Notes: generated by a model from the sequence alone, not told the origin. 64,000 nucleotides of DNA from DATGZX01 sp035296965 (GCA_035296965.1 DATGZX010000383.1:1-64000); one strand, 5' to 3'. Numbered from the stretch's first letter, positions 47,201 to 55,943 are shown. Numbers and translations: made by a program.

Positions 47201-47287
47201 GTCGAGGGCATAGTCGAAGATCAATACGGCGTGATCACGATCACGGCAATGCGAATCGAACGCCTATTTGCGCAGGGAATGCACTGA
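44255..47287 (+). CDS. dnaE2: Error-prone DNA polymerase III alpha subunit DnaE2
   Basis: 1010 residues, typical for DnaE2 (replicative DnaE is larger). PHP domain 1-220 with HVHSWYSLLEGVDGPEALL and LALTDTNNLYG. Palm: RGSAGNSLVCYLLGITDVNPLRFGLPMERFL, catalytic aspartates in DLPDIDLDFDW, and KIDLLGNRALSAV. HHSVHPGGVVL-type (HLSVHPGG) segment at about 470. HhH region and an OB fold near the end (GENMQFVTLEDAEGLFEVTLFP). DnaE2 performs lesion bypass and induced mutagenesis, usually with ImuA/ImuB, which are absent here. At about residues 540-550 the reading frame contains a perfect inverted repeat. The start lacks a clear Shine-Dalgarno. Confidence 0.93.
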   Translation: MSKPCGVALHVHSWYSLLEGVDGPEALLQRAAACGYTTLALTDTNNLYGAVPFTEAARRHGVRPILGACLRHRGRRCTVLIAEPAGYHSLCRILSRLHLHDPPSLAGMLIDNAEGLHALADDVELLDPLFEAFGPRLWLEVIRPGRSAAQERRLLEAGNRLGIKPVASVAAHAAGPEGHTALRLLTAVRQGRLLDQVPAQLGISPAHHLADAEDLYQRFKDLVEGIVNAQALAERCRADVLPRGLIFPPAPVPEGCNALDHLRQQCERGLTQRMGSDDAAARPRLEQELHVIALRDLAGYFLVVAEISDEARRRNYGIALRGSAGNSLVCYLLGITDVNPLRFGLPMERFLHAGRVDLPDIDLDFDWRIRDAMIAWVFERFGLEHTAMISSHSFLQPRAAFRESAKANGLSTEQVSTLLETLDERVETLGEPVCGGPLGRVPKSFPLEPERWPRILEDARRLLGRPHHLSVHPGGVVLTPEPVENYAPLQRAPKGVVITQFEKDAAEHVGLVKIDLLGNRALSAVTEARRLAQNLSDELSPLPCTQGRGVLPADEDDPQTVELLQRGNTLGVNQLESPAMRHLLTQMQPRGLVDVIQALALIRPGAATIGCKELFVRRRRGVEPVQFEHPSLEPVLGETCGLMLYEDDALAVVQALTNCSATEADRWRKQITKCVDDAEALTLSRAFLQACQQNGVARPTAESLWVQLAKFNAYSFCKSHAVSYGLIAWEGARRKAHQPLVFWTAALNNNQGMYPRRVYIEAIKRAGIAVLLPCVNRSGREFTIENGGIRTGLAVIAGLQEEAREAMLAEREKHGPYRDLADFRRRIQPGPEALARLIRCGAFDFTGRSRPALFLEADLREQQPGDGLFGAGPALDWSPADYDVERRLRDEWELLGFVVGPPMASLFCSLLPSGLVHSTALAQHIGRHVCAAGVVATARHAPTKRGENMQFVTLEDAEGLFEVTLFPGTCPPVAYLSIGPYLVEGIVEDQYGVITITAMRIERLFAQGMH
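45873..45902. repeat. In-frame palindromic repeat inside dnaE2
   Basis: CCCCTCTCCCCT (45873-45884) and AGGGGAGAGGGG (45891-45902) are perfect 12-base arms around GTACTC. This pyrimidine/purine palindrome is of a type usually intergenic. Here it encodes part of LSPLPCTQGRGVLP within the polymerase without breaking the frame, at a surface-loop position between conserved blocks. Confidence 0.8.
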
Positions 47288-47350
47288 AGGCGGGTACTCG
47301 CGCGTAAGATAGAATGATAAGTCCTACGCGACCTATTCAGGGCCCCGCAC

Positions 47351-48187
47351 ATGCAAGTTTGGATCGGCACCTCCGGCTACTCCTATCCCGACTGGGTGGG
47401 CGGCTTCTACCCGCCGGGCACCAGCACGCAGAAAATGCTTGCCTACTATTGCGAGCATTTTCCCCTGGTTGAGCTGAACTTCACCTTCTATCGACCGCCC
47501 ACACCCATAATGCTCGCACGCATGGCCGACCGAACGCCGGCCGGCTTCCAGTTCATCGTGAAGATGCCACGCACTATCAGTCACGAAGAGCGGACCGAAG
47601 ACGTGGCCGGGTTCAAATTGGCCATCGAACAAATGCGCCAGCGCGGCAAGCTGCAAGGAGTCCTGTGCCAGCTTCCGCAATCGATCCACCGCGAGAAAAA
47701 ACACGAGGCTTGGATTGAAAGGCTCAGCAACGAATTCGGGGAGTATGGTTTGGCGGTCGAGTTCCGCTATCGCTCCTGGGCCGCTCCCGATGTCCCGGCC
47801 TGGCTGCATGAGCTGAGAACGGACCTGGTTGCGGTCGACGTGCCCGACATCCCCGCTCTCTACCCGAGCGGCCTCGTGCAGTCGGGACCGCACATCTATG
47901 TTCGGTTCCATTCGCACAATGCCGACAACTGGTATCAATCCGACGCCGACCGTTACAACTATTCCTACGACGACGCGGCATTGAAGGAGTGGATAACCGC
48001 CATCAACCAGGCGGAAGCTTCCACGGACCGGGTATTGCTGCTATTCAATAATTGTCATCGCAGCCAGGCGGCCGAGAACGCGGAGCGGATCCGCGTGTTG
48101 ATCCAACAGTTAGCGCCGCAATGGGCGATAACCGCGCCGCCAACCTCCCAGTCGGTGCGCCAGCTTTCACTTTTCGATCACGACTGA
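47351..48187 (+). CDS. DUF72 family protein
   Basis: 278 residues, full family length. The signature WIGTSGYSYPDWVGGFYPPGT starts the protein, followed by HFPLVELNFTFYRPP and FQFIVKMPRTISHE; VRFHSHNADNWY near 180 is also typical. It is a TIM-barrel-like fold of unknown biochemical function, found widely and often near nucleic-acid metabolism genes. It lies 63 bases after dnaE2 and may be cotranscribed. Confidence 0.92.
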   Translation: MQVWIGTSGYSYPDWVGGFYPPGTSTQKMLAYYCEHFPLVELNFTFYRPPTPIMLARMADRTPAGFQFIVKMPRTISHEERTEDVAGFKLAIEQMRQRGKLQGVLCQLPQSIHREKKHEAWIERLSNEFGEYGLAVEFRYRSWAAPDVPAWLHELRTDLVAVDVPDIPALYPSGLVQSGPHIYVRFHSHNADNWYQSDADRYNYSYDDAALKEWITAINQAEASTDRVLLLFNNCHRSQAAENAERIRVLIQQLAPQWAITAPPTSQSVRQLSLFDHD

Positions 48188-48255
48188 TTCGCAGCCAGGC
48201 ACGCCTACGTCGAACGGCCGGCTTGACTGGACTACAATCAAGACAGGAGGTGACG

Positions 48256-48474
48256 ATGAAGCTAAAGGTACTGATACGCCCGGAAGCCGTGGGTGGGTAC
48301 TCCGTAAGCGTGCCTGCCCTCCCTGGTTGCCGGTCGCAAGGCGAGACGCGTGACGAAGCTATGCAGAATATCAAAGAAGCGGCCGAACTCTGGCTCGAGG
48401 TAACTGCGGAGCGCACGCAGAAGCAAACCATGGAAGAATCGGCCGACGCAGAGTTGCAGGAGATCGAACTGTGA
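48256..48474 (+). CDS. hicB: HicB-type antitoxin
   Basis: 72 residues from the ATG at 48256, with a perfect AGGAGG ribosome site. The fold is the short HicB half: LKVLIRPEAVGGYSVSVPALPGCRSQGETRDEAMQNIKEAAELWLE, the partial RNase-H-like domain. It has no clear C-terminal DNA-binding domain. Its stop overlaps the start of the toxin gene by four bases. HicB binds and inhibits HicA; antitoxin-first order is common outside E. coli. Confidence 0.92.
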   Translation: MKLKVLIRPEAVGGYSVSVPALPGCRSQGETRDEAMQNIKEAAELWLEVTAERTQKQTMEESADAELQEIEL

Positions 48475-48677
48475 AGCCGGTCTCCGGCAAGCGGATGTGC
48501 CGAATTCTCAGGAAACGAGGATGGATACTGGTCCGCTCAAAGGGCAGCCATCAGGCATTCCAGCGGGCAGGAAACCCAATCACGATCATCGTGCCGGTGC
48601 ATGGAAACAAGGATCTGAAACCAGGAACGCAACGAGGCATTATGAAGGATGCCGGATTAACAGGGGAAGATATATGA
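48471..48677 (+). CDS. hicA: HicA-type mRNA interferase toxin
   Basis: 68 residues from GTG at 48471 (GTGA overlap with hicB). It carries the full HicA dsRBD-like fold: SGKRMCRILRKRGWILVRSKGSHQAFQ with the catalytic histidine of GSH, then ITIIVPVHGNKDLKPGTQRGIMKDAGLT. HicA cuts mRNA independently of ribosomes, causing growth arrest. All key residues are present, so the toxin looks intact. Confidence 0.94.
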   Translation: MKPVSGKRMCRILRKRGWILVRSKGSHQAFQRAGNPITIIVPVHGNKDLKPGTQRGIMKDAGLTGEDI

Positions 48678-49092
48678 CGCTTTGGCCGACCTCAAAAAAG
48701 TGATCGCGGAATGTCCATCGGACGTTGATAAGGCCTCTCCACAATAGCTAGCGGGTTCGTGACGAAGACCTGCACAACTTTTGATTGCCAAGGACCTGAC
48801 AGTGGGCGCGCGAAGGCAATGGACGAGCCTTCATTTCACGCCGCGTTGGCTGTGTCGCCGTCATAGGAGTCTTCGACAACTGCGCGGACAAAAACAGACT
48901 AGTGGAATAAGATTGCTAGAGGCGCATGCGTATGTCATATTGTCTTGAGCGAAACGATCCTGCCTCCTATGCCTGCCAGGCCGGCTTCGTGCCGGAAGAC
49001 TAGCAAACGACGGAAATTGAGCGAAATTGGTGGCCCGCGCCGCCCCAAACTCCTTGCCCGAGCAAGGGCCGCCTGCCACCAAGGAAATCATC
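48678..49092. other. Intergenic region between hicA and the DUF1592-group gene
   Basis: 415 bases without a recognisable gene. A short hairpin CCGGC-TTCGT-GCCGG occurs near 48980-48994. The DUF1592-group frame is open from 49027, but the first 22 codons look non-coding and AAGGAAA marks the start at 49093. Confidence 0.4.
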
Positions 49093-52000
49093 ATGGATCA
49101 GGCGAGCACCTCAAACTCACGTTGGACTCGGTTTCGCCCGCTGGGAGCGTTCCTGGTCCTGCTCGGCTGCGCGCTCGCAGCGGCCCGCGAGGCTGGTGAA
49201 TCCACGCCTACCGAACTCGCCCGCACCTACGCCGACCAGGTCCGCCCGCTGCTGGCCCAGCATTGCCTCAAATGTCACTCCACCAAGAAACACAAGGGCG
49301 ACCTCGACCTGGAGCGCTTTACCTCGCTGGATCTGGCGCGGAAGGATGTCCGCGTTTGGCAAGGCGTTTTGGAAATGCTGGAAAACGGCGAGATGCCTCC
49401 CAAGAAAAACCCGCAGCCGCCGACAGCTGACCGCCAGCGCTTGGTTGCCTGGGTGCGCGACCTGCTGGATGCAGAGGCACGCGCGCGAGCTGGCGATCCC
49501 GGCCGCGTGGTGCTGCGCCGCTTGAGCAATGCCGAGTACAACAATACTGTTCGCGACTTGACCGGTGTCGATCTGCAGCCCGCCCGTGATTTCCCTGTGG
49601 ATGGGGCCGCCGGTGAAGGCTTTACCAACGCAGGCGATGCCCTGGTCACGTCGCCGACTCTCCTGAACAAGTATCTGAACGCCGCCAAGGAGATTGCAGC
49701 GCACGCGGTACTTCTGCCCGAGGGCTTTCGCTTTTCGTCCGCGAAAACGCGCCGCGACTGGACGAATGAGATCATCGCTGAGTTACAGCATTTCTATGCG
49801 CAGTTCTCCGACGGCGGCAAACTGCCCCTCAAGCCATATCTGCTGACGACCGTGCAGTATCGGAAGGCGCTTACCGAAGGCCGCATTACCGTGGAGACGG
49901 TGGCCGCAAAGGAGAGACTCAACTCCAGGTATCTTCAGATACTGTGGAGACTCTTGAATGAGAAAGAGTCTTCCTTCCCTCTCGATGAGATTCGCGCTGA
50001 CTGGCGGTTAGCCGAGCCGCGGGATGTTGATCGACTCGTGGCCCAAATCGCCGGCTGGCAAGACCTATTGTGGCGTTTCGTGCTCATCGGCAGCTATCGC
50101 TACGGGAACACGATCCGGCAATTGCCGAACAACCCGCCCCTGACAGAAACCCAGACCCTTAGGCTAAAAGTCAAGCCGGCGCCAGGGCAGAACGAGGTGG
50201 TCCTGTATCTGTCGGCCCGAGGGTTGCTTGGGGGGAACGCGGAGAGCCAGGTCGTCTGGCGACAGCCGCGGCTGGAAGGCGACAATAAGCCGCCACTCCT
50301 CCTGCGGGACTATTCCCAGTACGGCCCCGCGTATGAAGTGGATTATCGGGCCCTCTTCGCTGATACCGCCCGCTATGTTGCCGCGACATTGGAAGCGGCC
50401 AACAATCCCAAGCGCTCGCTAACAGAGTTGGCAAGGGCGCACGGATTGGATGCCGAGCTGTTAGGCCGGTGGAACGATTTGCTGGAGTTGGAGCAACAGA
50501 GCGGGCAAGGATCCGGAGATAGGCTTCCAGGAAGAAGAGTGCCGGTAGCGCCGTTGGTCTTGCTCGACGCCAAGCTCCCCAAGAATGATCAAAAGCCAGC
50601 GATCAACGGCTGGGTGCCACGTGGTTCCGACCTGCCTGTTGTAATTGCCAACGCCTCGGATGTGACCGAGTACGTGCCTGGCCGAGTTGGACCGCATCAC
50701 GTTGCCGTGCACCCAACACCCACGCGCTTCGTGGCGGTATTGTGGGAAAGCCCACTTCAGGGTCGAGTGCGTCTCAACGCGAATATCGTCCATGCCCATC
50801 CCGGCTGCGGCAATGGGGTTACCTGGTGGCTGGAATGCCGAAGGGCCGACCAGGCCGCCGTCCTTGCCGACGGCGTGCTTAATGTCGGCAAAGCCGCCGA
50901 GGTGCCGCCGCGTGAGCTGCGCGTGCGTAAGGGAGACCAGATTCTCCTGGCCGTGGATCCGCGCGATGCGGACCATGCATGCGACCTGACCGAGGTCGCT
51001 TTGAACATCGTCGAGGTGGACAAGCCAGGCCGAGCCTGGAACCTTGGCAGCGACATTGCCAACACGATTCTGCAAGGCAATCCCCACCCCGACAAGTTTG
51101 GTAACCGGGACGTCTGGCGCTTCGTCCATGGACCGGCGCGGAAACCGGGGGAGGCGCTACTGGCCGGCGCTGGGTTACCGGCTCGGTCGATCCTGGATCA
51201 ATGGCGGCAAGCTGCTTCGGACCCAAAACGGCAGCCAGGCCTTGCCCAGCTCGCGCAACAAGTGCAGACCCTGCTAGCTGGACCTCGTCCCACTCAGGAA
51301 AAGCATCCCGATCGCCTTCTCTATGACCTTCTCGTATCGCTCGACGGCCGCCTGCTTTGTGGCATCAATCTGGCGCGCCTGCCCAAAAATCGGTCCGAAG
51401 CCGCCGCTCATTATGGCCTTGATCGTGGGCGGTTTACGAACGACGCGCTCGTTGTTCCTGCAAACTCCATGCAAGAGGTGCGCTTGCCGGCTGCACTCTT
51501 TCGGGATCATGTGTTCGTCGTCGAAGGCAGGCTCGACCCGGGCGGGCCGGAGCGCGTCGTGCAGTTTCGGGTGCTGACAGCACCACCACAGGCTGGGAAA
51601 TTCGCGCCTGCCCCCCAGGTCGCCAAGAAGGCGGCAAAGTCAATTGCGGCTGTAGACGGCAAGAGTCCGTTTGTGATATCTCCCGGCGGCAAGGTGGCGG
51701 AGCAATGGGCTCGCGGGCTCGAGGAGTTCCGTCGCTACTTCCCGCAATTCACCTGCTATGCACGTGTCATTCCCGATGACGAAGTCGTGTGTCTGAAGCT
51801 CTATCATCGCGAGGACGAGCCTCTCATCCGGCTCTTCCTCGACGAGGATCAGAATAACCATCTCGATCGCCTCTGGGCAGAACTGCGCTTTATCTCCCAG
51901 TTCCCCGTGACCGAGAACAAGCAGTTGCCACTCTTCATTGGCTTCGTGACCCAGGATCAGCCAAAGGAGTTGCTTGCCTACTTCGAGGGCCAGCGCGGAA

Positions 52001-53310
52001 ACTTCCGCAATCGAGCCGAGGATTTCGAGAAAGAGTTGTTGGCGGCTGTCCCTCGTCAACTCGACGCACTCGTTGATTTTGCGGGGCGGGCCTACCGTCG
52101 GCCGCTGCAGCCGCGGGAGAGGCAAGAGCTTCTTCGGCTCTATGCCACGGTCCGCGACAAGGGGATGAGTCATGACGAAGCCTTCCGCACGGTGCTTACG
52201 CGCGCTTTGGTCTCGCCGTCGTTTCTCTTCCGCGTCGAGCAAGTTTCGCCGGGTAACGAAGCTGAGCGAGTCTCGTCATGGGAACTGGCGACGCGGCTCA
52301 GCTATTTCCTCTGGGCGACAATGCCCGACGCCGAGCTTTGTCGTGCGGCTGTCAGCGGACATCTGCAGGACGCAAAAATCCTCGAGGCCCAGGTCGCCCG
52401 CATGCTCAAAGACCCCAAGGTGCGAGGCCTGGCCGTGGAGTTCGCGACTCAGTGGCTGCACGTTCGCGATATCGAACAGAACCACGAGAAGAACGAGAAG
52501 CTGTTCCCAACCTTCAACGACGAGCTGCGGCAAGCGCTGAATGAAGAAGGAGTCCGCTTCTTCCAGTACCTGTTCCAGGAAGATCGTCCGCTACTCGAGA
52601 TTCTCGACGCCGACTACACATTCCTCAACGGCACACTAGCGCGTCATTACGGCATCTCCGGCATTTCCGGACCGGAATGGAGGCGCGTGGCTGGTGTGAA
52701 GAAAGACGGCCGCGGGGGAGTGCTGGCACTTGGCAGCGTGCTGACGAAGGAATCGGGCGCATCCCGTACGAGTCCGGTATTGCGTGGCAACTGGCTGGTG
52801 GAAACGATGCTGGGTGAGAAATTACCCAAGCCGCCGCCCAACGTGCCGCGGTTGCCCGAAGAGGAATCCGCTGGCGAGGCGACGGTGCGGCAGATGGTGG
52901 AAAAGCACGCGCACATCCCCGAATGTTACGTCTGCCATCAGCGAATCGACCCGTTCGGCTTTGCCCTGGAGAAGTACGATCCGCTGGGTCGATACCGCGC
53001 CAAGGACCTTGGCGGCCGGCCAATCGACACCAATGTCCAGCTCAAAGACGGCACGAAGTTCGAAGGGATCGACGGCTTACGCAACTACTTGTCAATCCAG
53101 CGGCGCGACGAATTCCAGCGGCACTTCTGTCAGAAACTGCTCGGTTACGCATTGGGTCGCTCCGTGGGTTTATCCGATCAGCCGCTTCTGGATGAAATGC
53201 TCGGCCGACTGAAAAAGAACGATAATCATCTGTCCGCCGCCGTGCTTGCCATCGTGGAGAGCAAGCAATTCCGGTATCATCGAGGACGGGAAGCCACCAA
53301 AGATGAATAG
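49093..53310 (+). CDS. Large planctomycete cytochrome-like protein with DUF1587/1595/1592/1588/1585 domains
   Basis: 1405 residues from the ATG at 49093. Signal peptide at about 14-32; haem motif CLKCHSTKKHKGD near 60. DUF1587 (about 135-215) has RRLSNAEYNNTVRDLTGVD. A very long middle segment (about 220-960) is not covered by the usual short domains and includes beta-rich parts. DUF1595, then DUF1592 (WELATRLSYFLWATMPD), DUF1588 (SVLTKESGASRTSPVLRGNW ... CYVCHQRIDPFGFALEKYDPLG, a second CxxCH), and DUF1585 (LLGYALGRSVGLSDQPLLDEM) close the protein. Pairs with the DUF1552 gene 52 bases downstream. Function unknown; the cytochrome-like ends and export signal suggest an envelope redox or binding role. 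Confidence 0.92.
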   Translation: MDQASTSNSRWTRFRPLGAFLVLLGCALAAAREAGESTPTELARTYADQVRPLLAQHCLKCHSTKKHKGDLDLERFTSLDLARKDVRVWQGVLEMLENGEMPPKKNPQPPTADRQRLVAWVRDLLDAEARARAGDPGRVVLRRLSNAEYNNTVRDLTGVDLQPARDFPVDGAAGEGFTNAGDALVTSPTLLNKYLNAAKEIAAHAVLLPEGFRFSSAKTRRDWTNEIIAELQHFYAQFSDGGKLPLKPYLLTTVQYRKALTEGRITVETVAAKERLNSRYLQILWRLLNEKESSFPLDEIRADWRLAEPRDVDRLVAQIAGWQDLLWRFVLIGSYRYGNTIRQLPNNPPLTETQTLRLKVKPAPGQNEVVLYLSARGLLGGNAESQVVWRQPRLEGDNKPPLLLRDYSQYGPAYEVDYRALFADTARYVAATLEAANNPKRSLTELARAHGLDAELLGRWNDLLELEQQSGQGSGDRLPGRRVPVAPLVLLDAKLPKNDQKPAINGWVPRGSDLPVVIANASDVTEYVPGRVGPHHVAVHPTPTRFVAVLWESPLQGRVRLNANIVHAHPGCGNGVTWWLECRRADQAAVLADGVLNVGKAAEVPPRELRVRKGDQILLAVDPRDADHACDLTEVALNIVEVDKPGRAWNLGSDIANTILQGNPHPDKFGNRDVWRFVHGPARKPGEALLAGAGLPARSILDQWRQAASDPKRQPGLAQLAQQVQTLLAGPRPTQEKHPDRLLYDLLVSLDGRLLCGINLARLPKNRSEAAAHYGLDRGRFTNDALVVPANSMQEVRLPAALFRDHVFVVEGRLDPGGPERVVQFRVLTAPPQAGKFAPAPQVAKKAAKSIAAVDGKSPFVISPGGKVAEQWARGLEEFRRYFPQFTCYARVIPDDEVVCLKLYHREDEPLIRLFLDEDQNNHLDRLWAELRFISQFPVTENKQLPLFIGFVTQDQPKELLAYFEGQRGNFRNRAEDFEKELLAAVPRQLDALVDFAGRAYRRPLQPRERQELLRLYATVRDKGMSHDEAFRTVLTRALVSPSFLFRVEQVSPGNEAERVSSWELATRLSYFLWATMPDAELCRAAVSGHLQDAKILEAQVARMLKDPKVRGLAVEFATQWLHVRDIEQNHEKNEKLFPTFNDELRQALNEEGVRFFQYLFQEDRPLLEILDADYTFLNGTLARHYGISGISGPEWRRVAGVKKDGRGGVLALGSVLTKESGASRTSPVLRGNWLVETMLGEKLPKPPPNVPRLPEEESAGEATVRQMVEKHAHIPECYVCHQRIDPFGFALEKYDPLGRYRAKDLGGRPIDTNVQLKDGTKFEGIDGLRNYLSIQRRDEFQRHFCQKLLGYALGRSVGLSDQPLLDEMLGRLKKNDNHLSAAVLAIVESKQFRYHRGREATKDE

Positions 53311-53362
53311 TCCACGCGAGGTGCTGCCTCCCCAAGTTTTGGTTCCAGCAAGGAGATGATCG

Positions 53363-54685
53363 ATGAAGTCCTGGCAAGACCCCAACCCGCATCAGCTAAC
53401 TCGCCGTGCCTTCTTGCGTGGCCTGGGCGTGAGCATGGCGTTGCCGTGGCTGGAATCTGTGCCCGTGTGGGGTGATGAACCAATCCGGGGGCGCTCGTCG
53501 ACAGCGCCGGTCCGTATGGCCGTGCTGTTCGCGGGCAATGGCTTTCACGGCAAGCAATGGTGGGCCAAGGGCGAGCGCCGTGGCCTGGAGCTGGGCAAGG
53601 TTCTGCAACCGCTCGAGCCGTTCAAGGAAAAGATGCTTTTTCTCGAGGGCCTCTATAACGCTGAGGCCGGCAAGGGCGGCATTCACAGTGCCCAGACCGG
53701 CAACCTTCTGACCGGGGCAGCCCTGGAAGGCGGCGGCGGCATTCGCTCCGGAGTCAGCGTCGATCAGCTTCTTGCTCAAAAGATCGGCCGAGAGACCAAG
53801 GTCCCCAGCCTGGTGCTGGGATGCGAGCCCTCGATCTCGGCCCTGCACAAGGGCTACTCGATGATCTATAGCTCGCACATTTCCTGGAGTTCGCCGACGA
53901 CAGCCACGCCACTGGAAATTTACCCGGCGCTGGCGTTCGACAGGCTCTTCCGCGACGACGTGGGCAAGGGCGACGCCAGCGTGCTCGATCTTGTCTCGGA
54001 GGAGGCCAAAAGCCTCAGCCAGCGTGTCAGCTACACGGACCGCGGCAAGCTCGACGAATACCTGGCGTCGGTTCGCGAGGTGGAACAGCGCATCCAGCAG
54101 GCAGGCAAGCAGGGCCGGCTGCAAGGATGGCGGCCCACCCTCGATAAGCCGAACCTGCCGCGCCCTGCCGACGGCGTGCCTCAGGATGTCGATCAGCACA
54201 TGCGCCTCATGTGCGACATTCTCGTGCTTGCCTTCCAGACCGACACCACGCGGTTATGCACTCTGAAGCTAAATAACGATCACTCTTCACAGCGCTTCCC
54301 ACACCTGGGTGTGGATTACATGATCCATCACCTGCTGTCGCACACGGATAACGCCGATTGGCTGAAGGTCAACCAGTTCTTCACGCAGCAGGTCGCGTAC
54401 ATCGCAGCCAAGCTCGACAAGATCCAGGAGGGTGAACGGACGGCCCTGGACAACAGCATGATCCTCTTCCTATCGAGCATGCTGCACGGCAGTACCCACG
54501 ATTGCTCGCAATTGCCCGTGGTCCTGCTCGGACGCGGCGGCGGTCAGATCCAAACTGGGCGAACGCTCAACTACCTGGGCAAGCCGAACCGCAAGATGTG
54601 CAGCCTCTACCTGGCGATGATGGACAAGACGGGAGTAAGGCTCAACGAATTCGGCGATTCCAGGGAACGGCTGGCGGAGATCTGA
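53363..54685 (+). CDS. DUF1552 family protein with Tat signal
   Basis: 440 residues after AAGGAG. The N-terminus LTRRAFLRGLGVSMALPWLESVP is a clear twin-arginine signal. DUF1552 is recognised from FAGNGFHGKQWWAKGER, QTGNLLTGAALEGGG-type and SVDQLLAQKIG segments, and the C-terminal SMLHGSTHDCSQLPVVLLGRGGG. Members are related to the DUF1501 sulfatase-like fold. It is the usual partner of the DUF1592-group protein just upstream and is probably exported folded. Substrate unknown. Confidence 0.9.
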   Translation: MKSWQDPNPHQLTRRAFLRGLGVSMALPWLESVPVWGDEPIRGRSSTAPVRMAVLFAGNGFHGKQWWAKGERRGLELGKVLQPLEPFKEKMLFLEGLYNAEAGKGGIHSAQTGNLLTGAALEGGGGIRSGVSVDQLLAQKIGRETKVPSLVLGCEPSISALHKGYSMIYSSHISWSSPTTATPLEIYPALAFDRLFRDDVGKGDASVLDLVSEEAKSLSQRVSYTDRGKLDEYLASVREVEQRIQQAGKQGRLQGWRPTLDKPNLPRPADGVPQDVDQHMRLMCDILVLAFQTDTTRLCTLKLNNDHSSQRFPHLGVDYMIHHLLSHTDNADWLKVNQFFTQQVAYIAAKLDKIQEGERTALDNSMILFLSSMLHGSTHDCSQLPVVLLGRGGGQIQTGRTLNYLGKPNRKMCSLYLAMMDKTGVRLNEFGDSRERLAEI

Positions 54686-55186
54686 AAGACGGTCCAAGTC
54701 CGCTGACATCATTCGCAATGTCATGTTTTGTCATGTAAAAGGGGGGCACCCAGACACGGAGTCTGACTTGGCACTGGTGACCGTAACATATTGTCATCAC
54801 AAGCCTTGCATCATTACCGAAAGGTCCAAAGCCAGGTTCGCCGGCCTGTCAAATGTCATGTGAACAACAATACACATATTCGTCCTTGCATTCTTCGTTT
54901 AACCGCGAGCCAGCGGCGAGCGCGTGAACAGAAGGGGGGCCATCGCCGTCAGTCCACGCGCTTCTCTTCGAGTCGCGGCTAAACAATATCGTGACGTTTC
55001 CGGAAACGGAAATGTTCACCTCCGCCCCTCGACAATGCCTCCGCCATCGATCATAATAAAGGTTGGTGCGGCTCCCGCGTTGGGTGCCCGCCTTCCAACC
55101 GTTGGCGGCCAAATCATTTTCCACGGCTGCCGACCAGGACGCAGGAAGCGTCCCACATCATAGGCTAGGACCGCGCGGACAGTTTC
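54686..55186. other. Gene-poor region after the DUF1552 gene
   Basis: About 500 bases with only short open frames. The minus-strand frame at 54849-55124 has a protein-like composition but no start site, homology or partner I can name. The region begins the repeat-rich accessory part of the window. Confidence 0.35.
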
Positions 55187-55281
55187 GCAAAAAGGTGTTA
55201 GGACCCTTTTCAGATCCAAGCTTCCGATCACTTCGATCCCTGCGATGCCAGGATCTGAAAAGGGTCCTGACACCTTTTTGC
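55187..55281. repeat. MITE-like long inverted repeat
   Basis: GCAAAAAGGTGTTAGGACCC... (55187-55217) and its inverse ending ...ACACCTTTTTGC (55251-55281) pair over 31 bases with one mismatch around a 33-base loop. Symmetric GC-rich/AT-rich ends of this type occur as dispersed elements in many genomes. It lies 43 bases before the HTH gene. Confidence 0.7.
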
Positions 55282-55324
55282 TCCGCATGTCCCTAGCCAT
55301 CAGGCATGAAGCCAGAGGAATCGC

Positions 55325-55714
55325 ATGGCAACACACAAGAGAAACATCAGGGAAGAGTTCTTGTTTGCGCTGGTACTTGGGGCGGCGGTCGAGGGCGCCG
55401 CCAAGAGCGTCGGCATCTCGAAGCGCACGGCCTACCGATGGTTGGCCGACCCCGCCGTGAAGGCCCGCCTGTGCAAGATGCGCAGCGAACGGCTAGAGCG
55501 CTCCTCCACCATGTTAACGGTGGCCGGTCTGGAAGCGGTGAAGACATTGCTAACCCTACAGGCCGCGAACCAGCCTGCGCCGGTTCGGCTGGGGGCAGCC
55601 CGGTCCATCCTCGATTTCGGTATGCGCTTACGCGAGCACGCCGACTTCAGCCAACGCCTGGCTGAATTGGAAGCAGAAGTGGAATCGATTCGCCCGACCG
55701 CCAATCGCGAATGA
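55325..55714 (+). CDS. Small helix-turn-helix protein, phage/transposon-like
   Basis: 129 residues after AGAGGA. Residues 12-45 (FALVLGAAVEGAAKSVGISKRTAYRWLADPAVKARL) form a helix-turn-helix as in small terminase subunits and transposase N-termini. Residues 75-125 are a helical segment with an acidic C-terminus. No catalytic domain is present. Its place between repeats suggests a mobile-element origin, but it may be a stand-alone regulator. No partner gene was seen. Confidence 0.7.
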   Translation: MATHKRNIREEFLFALVLGAAVEGAAKSVGISKRTAYRWLADPAVKARLCKMRSERLERSSTMLTVAGLEAVKTLLTLQAANQPAPVRLGAARSILDFGMRLREHADFSQRLAELEAEVESIRPTANRE

Positions 55715-55794
55715 TCGCTGCGCAACCAATGGCTCATGCTTCGTATGCGACGGCCGGCGCTATCCAGTCACGTTTGTGGTAGAAGCGGAAGCTA

Positions 55795-55943
55795 GATTAA
55801 GAGGAAGAGTAGGATCAGGAACAAGACGAGGAGCAAGAGTAAGAGTATGATTAAGAGTTGTAATGGAGACGGCCGGCATCCTACTCTTACTCGTGCTCCT
55901 AATCCTCTTCGTAATCCTAGTCTTCCTCTTAATCTTTCTCTCC
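55795..55943. repeat. Imperfect inverted repeat with six-base purine-rich periodicity
   Basis: From 55795 the plus strand reads GATTAA GAGGAA GAGTAG GATCAG GAACAA GACGAG GAGCAA GAGTAA GAGTAT, each unit of six starting with GA. The right side (about 55877-55943) is the reverse complement of a very similar series, so the arms (about 58 bases) can pair with few mismatches around a centre containing GACGGCCGGC. No coding function is likely; apparent frames here are leucine-rich artefacts. The rest of 55715-56259 has no gene. Confidence 0.7.

Noticed and set aside
48497..48703. Frame overlapping hicA in another phase
   Set aside because: HicA in its own frame has the full domain and coupled start; the other frame has no similarity.
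54849..55124. Minus-strand 91-codon frame with protein-like composition
   Set aside because: Starts with GTG and lacks a ribosome site, known family or partner; kept only as a remark on the gap.
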